A stretch of DNA of 64,000 nt, from contig JADKBV010000001.1 of the NCBI GenBank assembly GCA_016714895.1, forward strand, positions 124,001 through 188,000, read 5' to 3'. This document shows positions 17,173-25,282 of the stretch, piece after piece. The position numbers were made by a program, and so were the translations under genes. Below the pieces are notes generated by a model. That model was not told where the DNA came from, searched no databases, and worked only from the letters and a program-made list of their open reading frames with translations. Each line of letters begins with the position of its first letter. Position 1 is the first letter of the stretch. This stretch comes from Saprospiraceae bacterium. Lineage in GTDB: Bacteria > Bacteroidota > Bacteroidia > Chitinophagales > Saprospiraceae.

Positions 17173-18618
17173 ATGTTGATCCAAAATTATATAAACGGAG
17201 TATTTGTACCTCCTGTCAATGGTAAGTATATAGACAATTATGAACCAGCTACCGGCAAGGTGTATAGTCAGATTCCCGATTCAAATGAAGATGATGTAGC
17301 TTTGGCTGTCTTAGCGGCCGAATCCGCATTCAGAGAGTGGTCTGTTTGTGGTGTCGAAACCCGCTCTTTATGGTTGGAAAAACTTTCTGAAGGTATTCAG
17401 CGTCATTTTGAATTGTTTGCTGACGCTGAATCCAAAGATAATGGAAAACCTATTTCACTGGCTCAGAAAGTAGATATTCCAAGGGCTATATCAAATTTTG
17501 AATTTTACGCAAAGGCGATTACCCAGTTTTCCAGTAATGCGCATTACATGGAAAATAAGGCAATCAACTATACATTGAGGCAACCTCTGGGAATTGTAGG
17601 CTGTATTTCTCCATGGAATCTTCCGTTATACTTATTCAGTTGGAAAATTGCCCCCGCATTGGCTGCAGGTAATACGGTTATTGCCAAACCTTCAGAAATC
17701 ACACCTATGACCGCATATTTGTTGTCTAAAGTGTGTGACGAAATAGGTTTTCCTAAAGGTGTGTTAAATATTGTACATGGTTTGGGAACCAGTGTTGGCC
17801 ATGCCATCGTTTCACACCCTCAGGTGAAGGCCATATCATTTACCGGAGGTACAACTACCGGCGAAAAAATTGCTTCTGTGGCAGCCCCGGTTTTTAAAAA
17901 ACTTTCCCTCGAATTGGGAGGGAAAAATCCTAATATTATTTTTGCCGATTGTGACTATGATAAAATGTTGCATACAACCGTTCAGAGTTCTTTCGCTAAT
18001 CAAGGTCAGATTTGTTTGTGCGGTTCGCGAATTTTTGTCGAAAGACCTATATATGAGCGGTTTAAAAATGATTTTGTCGAAAAAGTCAAACAGTTGATTC
18101 CTTCTGACCCAAATAAAAAGGAGTCAAAAATTGGTGCTGTGGTTTCCGCATCTCATATGGAAAAGGTTTTGTCTTACATTGAACTTGCTAAAGAAGAAGG
18201 GGGCGTCGTTTTAACTGGTGGTTACAGATATAATCCCGAAGGAAGATGCGCCAACGGATGGTTTATCTCACCAACAGTCATCGAAGGCCTTTCTGCGTTT
18301 TGTCGCACAAATCAGGAAGAAATTTTTGGTCCCGTTGTCACCATTATGCCTTTTGATACAGAAGAAGAGGTGTTAAGTTACGCAAACAGCACAAAATATG
18401 GTCTTGCAGCCATTTTATGGACGAATAATCTTTCACGTTCCCAAAGAATGGCACAACACTTACATTGTGGAATCATTTGGATTAATTGTTGGTTGATAAG
18501 GGATTTGAGAACACCATTCGGTGGTGTAAAAAACAGTGGGGTAGGTCGCGAAGGGGGATTTGACGCGCTTGAATTTTTTACAGAACCTAAAAATGTTTGT
18601 ATTTATTACGGAGAATAA
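17173..18618 (+). CDS. Aldehyde dehydrogenase, probable 2-aminomuconate-semialdehyde dehydrogenase
   Basis: This 481-residue NAD-dependent ALDH shows all catalytic elements: Asn149 (SPWNLPL), the FTGGTTTGE cofactor loop (223-231), Glu247 (LELGGKNP) and nucleophile Cys281 (NQGQICLCGSR). The family subtype is the 2-hydroxymuconic/2-aminomuconic semialdehyde dehydrogenase group (ALDH8-like). In the kynurenine pathway it oxidises 2-aminomuconate semialdehyde to 2-aminomuconate, which RidA-type deaminase then takes on. It lies 19 bp after kynA in the same operon, which supports this substrate. It ends 9 bp before the convergent NuoEF-like gene with no room for a terminator. Confidence 0.88.
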   Translation: MLIQNYINGVFVPPVNGKYIDNYEPATGKVYSQIPDSNEDDVALAVLAAESAFREWSVCGVETRSLWLEKLSEGIQRHFELFADAESKDNGKPISLAQKVDIPRAISNFEFYAKAITQFSSNAHYMENKAINYTLRQPLGIVGCISPWNLPLYLFSWKIAPALAAGNTVIAKPSEITPMTAYLLSKVCDEIGFPKGVLNIVHGLGTSVGHAIVSHPQVKAISFTGGTTTGEKIASVAAPVFKKLSLELGGKNPNIIFADCDYDKMLHTTVQSSFANQGQICLCGSRIFVERPIYERFKNDFVEKVKQLIPSDPNKKESKIGAVVSASHMEKVLSYIELAKEEGGVVLTGGYRYNPEGRCANGWFISPTVIEGLSAFCRTNQEEIFGPVVTIMPFDTEEEVLSYANSTKYGLAAILWTNNLSRSQRMAQHLHCGIIWINCWLIRDLRTPFGGVKNSGVGREGGFDALEFFTEPKNVCIYYGE

Positions 18619-18627
18619 AAAACGGAT

Positions 18628-20286
18628 TTATTGTTTATAATACGGTTTTAATTCGTCTTCAAAATAGTGTAATACATTTTTTATCGGCAACGGAAGCCCT
18701 CCTCCTAAAGCACAAAGAGATCCGATTTCCAAAGTTTCCAAAAGATCCTGTACAAGGTTTTTGTCCAATACATGTTTGCCTTCTATGGCACTTCCGAACA
18801 TTTCATAACCTCGGGTTGATCCGATTCGACATGGAAAACATTTTCCACAGCTTTCATGTGCGGTGAATTGGAATAGATGTTTGATATATTCCATCATCGG
18901 AAAAGTGTCAGGTATACATAAGATTGAACCGTGACCTAATAAAAATCCGTTTTCATGAAAAGACTCAAAATCAATACTCAAATCATCGATTTTGTGTACA
19001 GGCACCACACCACCCAAAGGACCACCGATGTGCATGGCTTTCACCGGGACCCTGAACCCCTGACCAAGATCATGGATTACAACCTTCAATGGTGTACCCA
19101 TATCTACTTCATATAGTCCGGGCCTGTTGAAATGACTATCTAATGACAATAATTTTGTGCCTGTTGATTTGCCTTTGCCTGTTGAAGCATAAGTTTCACC
19201 TCCTTTGGTTACAATAAAAGGTATGCAGGCAAGGGTTTCCACATTATTGACAACCGTTGGTTTTTGAAAAAGCCCGTTTTGTGTAGGGTAGGGAGGTCGT
19301 ACCCTGACTTCCGGCCTTTGCCCTTCTATGGAAGACAACAATGCGGTTTCTTCACCACAAATATAAGCACCCTGGGCTTTGATTATTTTACATTGGAATG
19401 AAAAACCGGAATCAAAAATGTTATCACCCAGTAAGCCCCATTCCCTCATTTTTTGCAAAGTTTCCTGTATCATGTGAATGGATTCAGGGTATTCTGCCCT
19501 GATGTATAAAACACCCCATTCAGCACCGGTGACATATCCGGCGATAATCATTCCCAAGATCAGATTAACAGGGATATTTTCCATAATATACCTATCAGAA
19601 AAAGCACCGGGATCACCTTCATCTGCATTACAAACTATAAATTTGGTATCGGATTCGGTATTTTTACAGGATTCAAGTTTAAAACCTATTGGAAATCCGG
19701 CACCTCCTCTCCCCCGGAGTCCTGATTTTTTTAATTCGTCCAGCACACCGTCAGCTCCAGCTGAAAAAACTTTTTTTAAACAATCAACAGCAAAAACACG
19801 ACTTTCATCAGATTGGATCAAAACTGAATGTCCGGAATAACCGATATGGTAGTGATCGGATGGTGATATATTATTTTTTTCAGCACGGTTCTCAAACAAT
19901 GTAAAACCGTTTTTTCCTGAATAATTGAGGCCGTCAACATGAAAAGCGGCATTTTCATGGCATCGTCCAAGACAACACATTTCGCCGATTTCCTGCGGTT
20001 GATAATATTCAGAAAGTTTTTCTTTGACTTTTGGTTGAGTGCCGGCACATAAACAGGCAGTTCCATTGCAAATGTATACTTTTTTATTTTGATTTTCAGG
20101 TTTTAGAAAATCATAAAAAGTTACTGTACCATACAAATTGGCCGTTCCGAATAAAAATTCATTTTTTAACCGGTCAAGTTCTTCAGACGGGACAGTTCCT
20201 GTAGGTTGGGCAATAATACCTAATTCTTCAAACAAATTTTCCTGTAAACCTTTTCTACCAGAAAGGTGACTTAAATTTTTTGACAT
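18628..20286 (-). CDS. NuoE-NuoF fusion flavoprotein (NADH-binding subunit, FdsB/HoxF-like)
   Basis: This 552-residue fusion starts with a thioredoxin-like [2Fe-2S] domain (cysteines 73, 78, 105 and 109, in CNGTAC and CLGRC). A NuoF-type flavoprotein follows, with the NADH/FMN loop GRGGAGFP (192-199), the ADEGDPGAF motif (221-229), a SLBB-like region and the [4Fe-4S] cysteines 480, 483, 486 and 525. Such subunits pass electrons between NAD(H) and partners such as formate dehydrogenase, NAD-reducing hydrogenase or complex I. No catalytic partner (FdsA, HoxH/Y, other nuo genes) is adjacent or in the window, which is unusual. A promoter-like TATCTTTG lies just upstream of the ATG. Confidence 0.85.
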   Translation of the reverse strand: MSKNLSHLSGRKGLQENLFEELGIIAQPTGTVPSEELDRLKNEFLFGTANLYGTVTFYDFLKPENQNKKVYICNGTACLCAGTQPKVKEKLSEYYQPQEIGEMCCLGRCHENAAFHVDGLNYSGKNGFTLFENRAEKNNISPSDHYHIGYSGHSVLIQSDESRVFAVDCLKKVFSAGADGVLDELKKSGLRGRGGAGFPIGFKLESCKNTESDTKFIVCNADEGDPGAFSDRYIMENIPVNLILGMIIAGYVTGAEWGVLYIRAEYPESIHMIQETLQKMREWGLLGDNIFDSGFSFQCKIIKAQGAYICGEETALLSSIEGQRPEVRVRPPYPTQNGLFQKPTVVNNVETLACIPFIVTKGGETYASTGKGKSTGTKLLSLDSHFNRPGLYEVDMGTPLKVVIHDLGQGFRVPVKAMHIGGPLGGVVPVHKIDDLSIDFESFHENGFLLGHGSILCIPDTFPMMEYIKHLFQFTAHESCGKCFPCRIGSTRGYEMFGSAIEGKHVLDKNLVQDLLETLEIGSLCALGGGLPLPIKNVLHYFEDELKPYYKQ

Positions 20287-20306
20287 AACAATCTTTACTT
20301 AGATGA

Positions 20307-20336
20307 CAAAGATAGTTGAATTTGATTATTTAGAAA
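20307..20336 (-). promoter_or_regulatory. Candidate promoter of the NuoE-NuoF gene
   Basis: On the minus strand TATCTTTG (20314-20307) matches the Bacteroidota -7 consensus TAnnTTTG. A TTTC lies 18 bp upstream (20336-20333), one base off TTTG and one base short of the 19-bp spacing. The predicted start lies about 15 nt before the ATG at 20286. Confidence 0.5.
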
Positions 20337-20453
20337 TATTTTTGTAGATTTCCTTACCAATTACATCACTTTAAAAGAAAAAAAAAATATCTTGGCTTCT
20401 GTTTTACAAAATATTCAACGGTTTATTTTAGTTTTATTTTAAATTCAGGAATC

Positions 20454-21053
20454 ATGAATGGTAAATTATGGTTGTTTTATATTCTGACAGCATTTGTTTT
20501 GGTAGCTTGTTCTGAAAGCGGACCTCACCCAAAATCCATGATTGGATTGTATGAAGTGGATGTGACGTTACATGACAAAAATATCAAAAAAAATACAAAG
20601 ACCGGGTTACAGGATGCGAAACGCGAAATTCAAAAAGAACTTGAAAATATGGAAAAACAATTTTCTGTTGAACCAATGCCTGATACTTCCACCGTTGAAG
20701 GTAAATGGGAGTACGCTTCACGCGAATTTGGTAAAAGTATGCAGAAGTTGGGTTCAGGAATCGCTGAGTCAGTCCTGAGTTTGGGAGAAGAGTTGCACAA
20801 TGTGGTTAATGGTTTTCCGTCAGGGTTAAAAATGGATGTTGTTTTGCATGAAAATGGGGGTATGGATATTAAATCCAAATCTTTGGCGTCTGCCTTTATT
20901 CCCGATTACACCTGGGCGGTTTCCGGAGATTCTTTGATATTAACAAATGAATCCAAAGAAAAACATCAATTTTTGATCAAAGAAAAAACAGATAAAGGGT
21001 TTGTCCTTGAAAATGAAACATTTATTCTTTTATGTCGCAAAAAAGTTGAATAA
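20454..21053 (+). CDS. Predicted lipoprotein, unknown function
   Basis: This 199-residue protein has a signal sequence with lipobox LVAC (Cys19), so it is membrane-anchored by lipid. Residues 45-75 form a charged, probably coiled segment (KREIQKELENMEKQ). The C-terminal half (DYTWAVSGDSLILTN, ending FILLCRKKVE) looks like a small beta domain of the kind that measures growth or stress in DUF-type lipoproteins. I do not recognise a family. It is a single gene between the divergent NuoEF gene and the convergent Crp-domain gene. Confidence 0.7.
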   Translation: MNGKLWLFYILTAFVLVACSESGPHPKSMIGLYEVDVTLHDKNIKKNTKTGLQDAKREIQKELENMEKQFSVEPMPDTSTVEGKWEYASREFGKSMQKLGSGIAESVLSLGEELHNVVNGFPSGLKMDVVLHENGGMDIKSKSLASAFIPDYTWAVSGDSLILTNESKEKHQFLIKEKTDKGFVLENETFILLCRKKVE

Positions 21054-21075
21054 ATGGTAATAATTATTCTGATGG

Positions 21076-21666
21076 TTACTGAGGCATGTTCTCTAACTTT
21101 TCAAGATGAAGTATGGCTATCCGATTGTCTTCAATCGATATCAATCCTTCGGACTTAAAATCGGATAATGTCCTGATAACGGTTTCTTTTGCTGTTCCTG
21201 CGAGACTGGCAATATCATCCCGCAAAATATACATATTGTTGGATTTGTTGGATTGATGAAATTTGATCAGTGCTTTAGCTACCCGTTTTCTGACGGAACT
21301 GTAGGCAAGGTCAAGAAGGTTTTTTTCAATTTCTTCTGCCTGACCGGCCAACATTTTGATAAATTTTGCGGAAAATTCCCGATTGTTAAAGAGTAACATA
21401 GTAAAATCATCCGGTGGAATAAGTCTCAATTCACAATCATCCAGAGCTACGGCACTGTCCTGATATTTTTCATTCATCAAAAGAGGCAAATACCCAAAAA
21501 AATCACCTTCTGAATAGATATGGGTGATCAATTCTTTTCCAAAATCATTAATCTGAAAACATTTAATTCTGCCTTTAGTAACAAAATACATCCATTTAGG
21601 ATAATGACCGGCTTCATAAATAGGGTCTTTTTTATTGTATTTTCTGAGTTCTCTGTTTTCAGACAA
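21076..21666 (-). CDS. Crp/Fnr domain, the C-terminal half of a frameshifted regulator
   Basis: This half holds a cyclic-nucleotide-binding-type beta roll (GHYPKWMYFVTKGRI, SEGDFFGYLPLL) and a winged HTH (LRDDIASLAGTAKETVIRTL). The glycines of the roll are kept, so the domain looks intact. It has no ATG of its own: the only start-like codon is TTG at 21666, and its frame stays open upstream to about 21745. Read through, that upstream part (FIDEAKAQKEFEKLS) is the linker found in Bacteroidota response-regulator/Crp fusions. It is therefore best seen as the second half of the gene starting at 22127, separated by a -1 shift in an A6 run. By family it would control redox- or stress-linked genes. 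Confidence 0.8.
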   Translation of the reverse strand: MSENRELRKYNKKDPIYEAGHYPKWMYFVTKGRIKCFQINDFGKELITHIYSEGDFFGYLPLLMNEKYQDSAVALDDCELRLIPPDDFTMLLFNNREFSAKFIKMLAGQAEEIEKNLLDLAYSSVRKRVAKALIKFHQSNKSNNMYILRDDIASLAGTAKETVIRTLSDFKSEGLISIEDNRIAILHLEKLENMPQ

Positions 21667-22127
21667 CTTTTCGAATTCTTTTTGAGCTTTAGCTTCGTCG
21701 ATAAATTTTTGTAAACCCGATTCTGTATTATCAAAAGATTTTTTAATTCGGGCACTTTTTTCAATCTGACGTCAATTGTGTCAAGCAATTCCACATCGTC
21801 AAATGGTTTGGTGATGTAGTCATCGGCACCCAGGCCCATACCTTTTCTGAAATCTTCTCTTTCTGTTTTTGCAGTCAGAAAAATAAAAGGTATATCGGCA
21901 GTTTTGGGTTGACTTCCGACGATACGAAGGACTCCGTAACCGTCGAGTTCCGGCATCATAATATCACAAATGATCAGATCCGGGATGACTTCCTGTGCTT
22001 TGGTCACTCCTATTTTTCCGTTTTCAGCAGTATGAACTTTAAAACCTGAAAGTTGTAAAATCTCCTCGAGGTTTTCTCTGACATCCGTGTTGTCTTCAAT
22101 GATTAAAATGGTTTTTGTTTCGGACAT
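21528..22127 (-). CDS. Response regulator receiver domain, the N-terminal half of a frameshifted regulator
   Basis: The receiver domain (residues 1 to about 120) has the acidic pocket at Glu11-Asp12, phospho-acceptor Asp55 (IICDIMMPELDG), Thr85 and Lys107 (TKPFDD), so it should be phosphorylatable. From residue about 130 the translation becomes low-quality sequence until a stop at 21528. The correct continuation lies in the next frame and encodes a linker plus a Crp domain. The shift falls in AAAAAAT (complement of 21738-21744). The gene begins 12 bp after the stop of a PAS histidine kinase, so the kinase is its cognate sensor. Whether the shift is a mutation, a sequencing error or programmed cannot be told here. 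Confidence 0.85.
   Translation of the reverse strand: MSETKTILIIEDNTDVRENLEEILQLSGFKVHTAENGKIGVTKAQEVIPDLIICDIMMPELDGYGVLRIVGSQPKTADIPFIFLTAKTEREDFRKGMGLGADDYITKPFDDVELLDTIDVRLKKVPELKNLLIIQNRVYKNLSTKLKLKKNSKSCLKTENSENTIKKTLFMKPVIILNGCILLLKAELNVFRLMILEKN
21738..21744 (-). other. Slippery A-run at the receiver/Crp frame junction
   Basis: Read on the minus strand in the receiver frame this is A AAA AAT, an X-XXY-YYZ heptamer. A -1 slip here, or one added A, joins the receiver to the Crp linker in frame (VPEL-K-K/N-SFDNTE). The coordinates mark the only homopolymer near the junction. Confidence 0.7.
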
Positions 22128-22138
22128 AATTTGGAAGA

Positions 22139-23422
22139 TTAAGGGTTAATACAAGGTTTTATTTTGGGAAGAACCAGGGTGAAGGAAGTACCGTTACTTT
22201 CGTCACTTTTGAAGGATATTTCTCCCTTCAATAGTTCACTATATTTTTTTACGATAAAAAGACCAAGGCCTGTTCCCTCCAGATTGGATGCGTTTTCTGC
22301 TCTGAAAAACCGGTCAAAAAGATGTTTCTGGTCCTTTTGAGGAATACCAATTCCATTGTCAGAAACAATCAGGTACAGATTTTGGTCATCATCATACAGG
22401 ATTAATTTGATGATTCCATTTTGTTTGGTATATTTGATTGCGTTAGAAACAAGATTAAATAAAATGTTTTTTAAGATATTAGGATCTGTACATAATATTT
22501 TTTCATTTAGCCTTATTTCCGGTACAAAAGTTTTGTTTAGGGTTATTAAAGGTTTGATCTCTTCAAAAAAATCCTGTGCGATATCTTCAATATTACATTC
22601 TGATAATCGGGCCTGAGCTTTTCCTTCCTCCAGTTTACTTATGGAGAGAAAATCATTCAGAATGTTGGTAAGATGGGCTACGGAAGATTTGATTTTGTCT
22701 ATGTGTCTGACCCTGTTGGCCTGTGTGGTCTCATCAACATATTTGGTAATCAGGGAAGCACTGGAGGATATGGTTGCCAATGGAGTCCGGAATTCGTGGG
22801 AAGCAATGGAAACAAATCTGGATTTAAGTTCACCGAGTTCTTTTTCACGTTCAAGGCTTTTTTGCAGTTCCGTTTCCCGGAGTTTAAGTTGTTCTTCCGT
22901 AAATTTTCGGGCTATGATTTCGTCCTCAAACTGTTTGTTGAGCTGCAGCAACTGATTGACCACTTTTTCAAGGTCATAAGTTCTTTGGACCACTTTATTT
23001 TCTAAATCTTCATTGAGTTTGACCAATGCTTTTTCAGCATTTCTTACAGCTGTCAAATCGTGAATAAATCCTGTGAATATTTTTCCGTTTTCCTGTTGGA
23101 CTTCATTTACAGAAAGCCAGAAAGGAAATAACGAACCATCTTTTCTCAATCCTTCGACTTCTCTGCCGATGCCTATGATTTTTGGTTTTCGTGTGGTCAG
23201 GTAGTCAGCAATATAACTACTGTGTTGAACGGCATGATGTAGAGGCATGATATTATTGACGGGAAGTCCCACCAACTCATTTTTAGTGTATTGGAATAAT
23301 TCTGAAGCAGCTTTGTTTACGTCCAAAATAATACCAACCTCATTTATGATAATAATTCCGTCAACAGCCGACTCAAATACAGATTCAAATTGTAACTTTA
23401 AATTATGATGATTTTTCAACAT
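22139..23422 (-). CDS. PAS-domain sensor histidine kinase
   Basis: This soluble-looking hybrid-free kinase of 427 residues has a PAS domain at about 10-125 (FESAVDGIIIINEVG), a coiled-coil linker at about 130-200, a HisKA H-box with His209 (SIASHEFRTPLA) and an HATPase domain with N, G1 (DNGIGIP) and G2 (GTGLGLFIVKKY) boxes. No membrane segment is seen, so it senses a cytoplasmic signal. A GTG at 23452 also opens the frame. However, a TATCTTTA -7-like box at 23445-23438 lies inside that extension, so the ATG at 23422 is preferred. It is the first gene of an operon with the receiver/Crp gene. The divergent CBS and Usp genes suggest energy or oxygen stress as the theme. Confidence 0.88.
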   Translation of the reverse strand: MLKNHHNLKLQFESVFESAVDGIIIINEVGIILDVNKAASELFQYTKNELVGLPVNNIMPLHHAVQHSSYIADYLTTRKPKIIGIGREVEGLRKDGSLFPFWLSVNEVQQENGKIFTGFIHDLTAVRNAEKALVKLNEDLENKVVQRTYDLEKVVNQLLQLNKQFEDEIIARKFTEEQLKLRETELQKSLEREKELGELKSRFVSIASHEFRTPLATISSSASLITKYVDETTQANRVRHIDKIKSSVAHLTNILNDFLSISKLEEGKAQARLSECNIEDIAQDFFEEIKPLITLNKTFVPEIRLNEKILCTDPNILKNILFNLVSNAIKYTKQNGIIKLILYDDDQNLYLIVSDNGIGIPQKDQKHLFDRFFRAENASNLEGTGLGLFIVKKYSELLKGEISFKSDESNGTSFTLVLPKIKPCINP

Positions 23423-23613
23423 TATGTTTTTACGCAGTAAAGATAGCACCACTAATATTAATTATTCAAATAAACATCATTGACACAGATGATTTAGGTC
23501 ATATTTTTTTATTTCAAAATCTTTCATCTTTGACACCAAAATGATATTTATAGTAATTTTCATTTTTCATTTTTTAAGTTATCAATCTATTACACATCTA
23601 AAATTTCAATCTT

Positions 23614-24060
23614 ATGAACGTTTTACATCCTGTCTCGCATATAATGACACCCAATCCGATTACTGTAAATTTTGATGACAGATTGGCAGTGGTTGCACAA
23701 ATTTTCGGAACGCACAAAATTCATCATTTGCCGGTGACCAAAAATGGTAAATTGGTGGGTTTGATCAGTAAGTCTGATTTTTTGTTTTTCAAAAGAGGGT
23801 TTTCTAATGAAGAACATGATAAAGGCCACGAAGAGGTACGACTCAATAATTATACTGCCAAAGATATCATGACAGCCAAATTGGCTAAACTTGAGCCTGA
23901 TGACAAAATCAACATAGCTCTTGAAATTTTTAAAGAAAATTTATTTCACGGAATTCCGGTTGTAGAAAACGATTCCATCGTGGGTATAGTCACTACTTAT
24001 GATATTATCAAACATCTTGCAGTAGATAATGAAGCACACGCTGCTTATGATTTCGTATAA
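23614..24060 (+). CDS. Tandem CBS-domain protein
   Basis: This 148-residue protein is made of two CBS motifs (MTPNPITVNFDDRLAVVAQ near residue 10 and IMTAKLAKLEPDDKINIAL near residue 85). Each ends in the GLI/GIV strand followed by S/T-x-x-D that binds adenosine ligands (GLISKSD, GIVTTYD). Stand-alone CBS pairs act as AMP/ATP sensors or partners of other proteins. It is divergent from the histidine-kinase operon and 48 bp ahead of a universal-stress protein, with which it probably forms a transcript controlled by the neighbouring two-component system (inference). Confidence 0.88.
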   Translation: MNVLHPVSHIMTPNPITVNFDDRLAVVAQIFGTHKIHHLPVTKNGKLVGLISKSDFLFFKRGFSNEEHDKGHEEVRLNNYTAKDIMTAKLAKLEPDDKINIALEIFKENLFHGIPVVENDSIVGIVTTYDIIKHLAVDNEAHAAYDFV

Positions 24061-24108
24061 TTTTTTAGATAAACATCTTTTTTTTCGAAAGAATAAAACC
24101 ATTTTATC

Positions 24109-25197
24109 ATGAATTTAAAAATATACGGAACCGGTACTTCGGGTCATCAGATGGTTAAGGAGAAATTAAGTGAAAGTTTGCTTAATGCCGGTCTTACATT
24201 TCAAATTGAAAATATTGAAAATGTAAAAAGTTTTATTCATGACAATGTACATTCTGTCCCGGCTATTCGGGTAAATGACGAAGATTTGTATGAGATTAAT
24301 ATGAATGGCAGATTTAACTCCTCGCTGAGATCTGCTATTCAGCAAATTTTAAGAAAAGAAAATTATGGTAATATGACTAAATTTATTGTTCCGACAGACT
24401 TTAGTGAAATATCATTTAATGCTTATAATTATGCCAACAATCTGGCTAAACTGTTAAATGGGGTGTTGTATATTACCCATATTTATTTTCCCAACTCGAC
24501 CAATGTAAATGAAATTGTATATCTGGATGAAACCGCCGAAAAAATTTATCAACAAAAACTGGACGATTTTGTAGGATCTATCAACCAGGATTGGATCGGC
24601 GATTTTGTCAAAGAACCTTTTGTTGAGGCTAAGTTTATTACAGGATTTCCTTACAAAGAGCTTTTGGCATTGTCAGAGGAAAAAGATGCTATGATTGTCA
24701 TGGGATCGACCGGAAGTGGTGATTCTTTTAAAAAAATATTCGGCTCCTTGTCGCTTGATGTCATGAAATCTGCAAAATGTCCGGTTTTTGTCATTCCCAA
24801 AGATGTACAATATACGGATATTAAAAATGTGCTTTTTTGTAGTGAAGATGTTTCATTTGATGCTAATGCCATCATTGAAGCCGGACGATTGTGCGAAAAA
24901 GCAGAGGCCGTCCTTCATATCGGTCATATTGTTACAAAGGTAGGAGACGATTATAAAATTGACGAACTCGAATCTTTACTGAATCAATATTTTCCAAACC
25001 TGAATTACATCATTCAGATGGTCGAAGACAAATCACCTTTGGAAGGAATTGAAAGAATGGTTGAAAAGTCTGATGTCGATTTAATGGTTTTTAACACCAA
25101 ACACAGAAACTTTTTTACCCGATGGTTGCACGAGAGTGTTACAGAGCATATAGCTTTGTACACAAAAAAACCGATTCTTGTTTTCCATAAAGATTGA
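24109..25197 (+). CDS. Thioredoxin-like domain fused to tandem universal stress protein domains
   Basis: This 362-residue protein has three parts. Residues 1 to about 85 look like a thioredoxin-fold small domain (MNLKIYGTG..., SVPAIRVNDEDL with the cis-proline-like VPA) but lack any CxxC. Residues about 90-230 form a UspA domain with the ATP-binding-type GSTGSG loop (MVMGSTGSGDSFKKIFGS). Residues about 235-362 form a second, degenerate Usp domain (LMVFNTKHRNFFTRWL) without the glycine loop. One active and one inactive Usp domain in tandem is common; the N-terminal thioredoxin-like extension is less so. It lies downstream of the CBS protein and likely belongs to the same stress module. Confidence 0.82.
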   Translation: MNLKIYGTGTSGHQMVKEKLSESLLNAGLTFQIENIENVKSFIHDNVHSVPAIRVNDEDLYEINMNGRFNSSLRSAIQQILRKENYGNMTKFIVPTDFSEISFNAYNYANNLAKLLNGVLYITHIYFPNSTNVNEIVYLDETAEKIYQQKLDDFVGSINQDWIGDFVKEPFVEAKFITGFPYKELLALSEEKDAMIVMGSTGSGDSFKKIFGSLSLDVMKSAKCPVFVIPKDVQYTDIKNVLFCSEDVSFDANAIIEAGRLCEKAEAVLHIGHIVTKVGDDYKIDELESLLNQYFPNLNYIIQMVEDKSPLEGIERMVEKSDVDLMVFNTKHRNFFTRWLHESVTEHIALYTKKPILVFHKD

Positions 25198-25282
25198 TTA
25201 CTTCAAACAAATAAAGGTCAAATACTTTATTTAGTCTGGCCTTAATGTCTTATTGAAAAAATCATTAAGCTATTGCTTCTAC

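Noticed and set aside
25209..25232. AAATAAAG/CTTTATTT inverted repeat as terminator after the Usp gene
   Set aside because: An AT-only stem without a U-tract is too weak to call.
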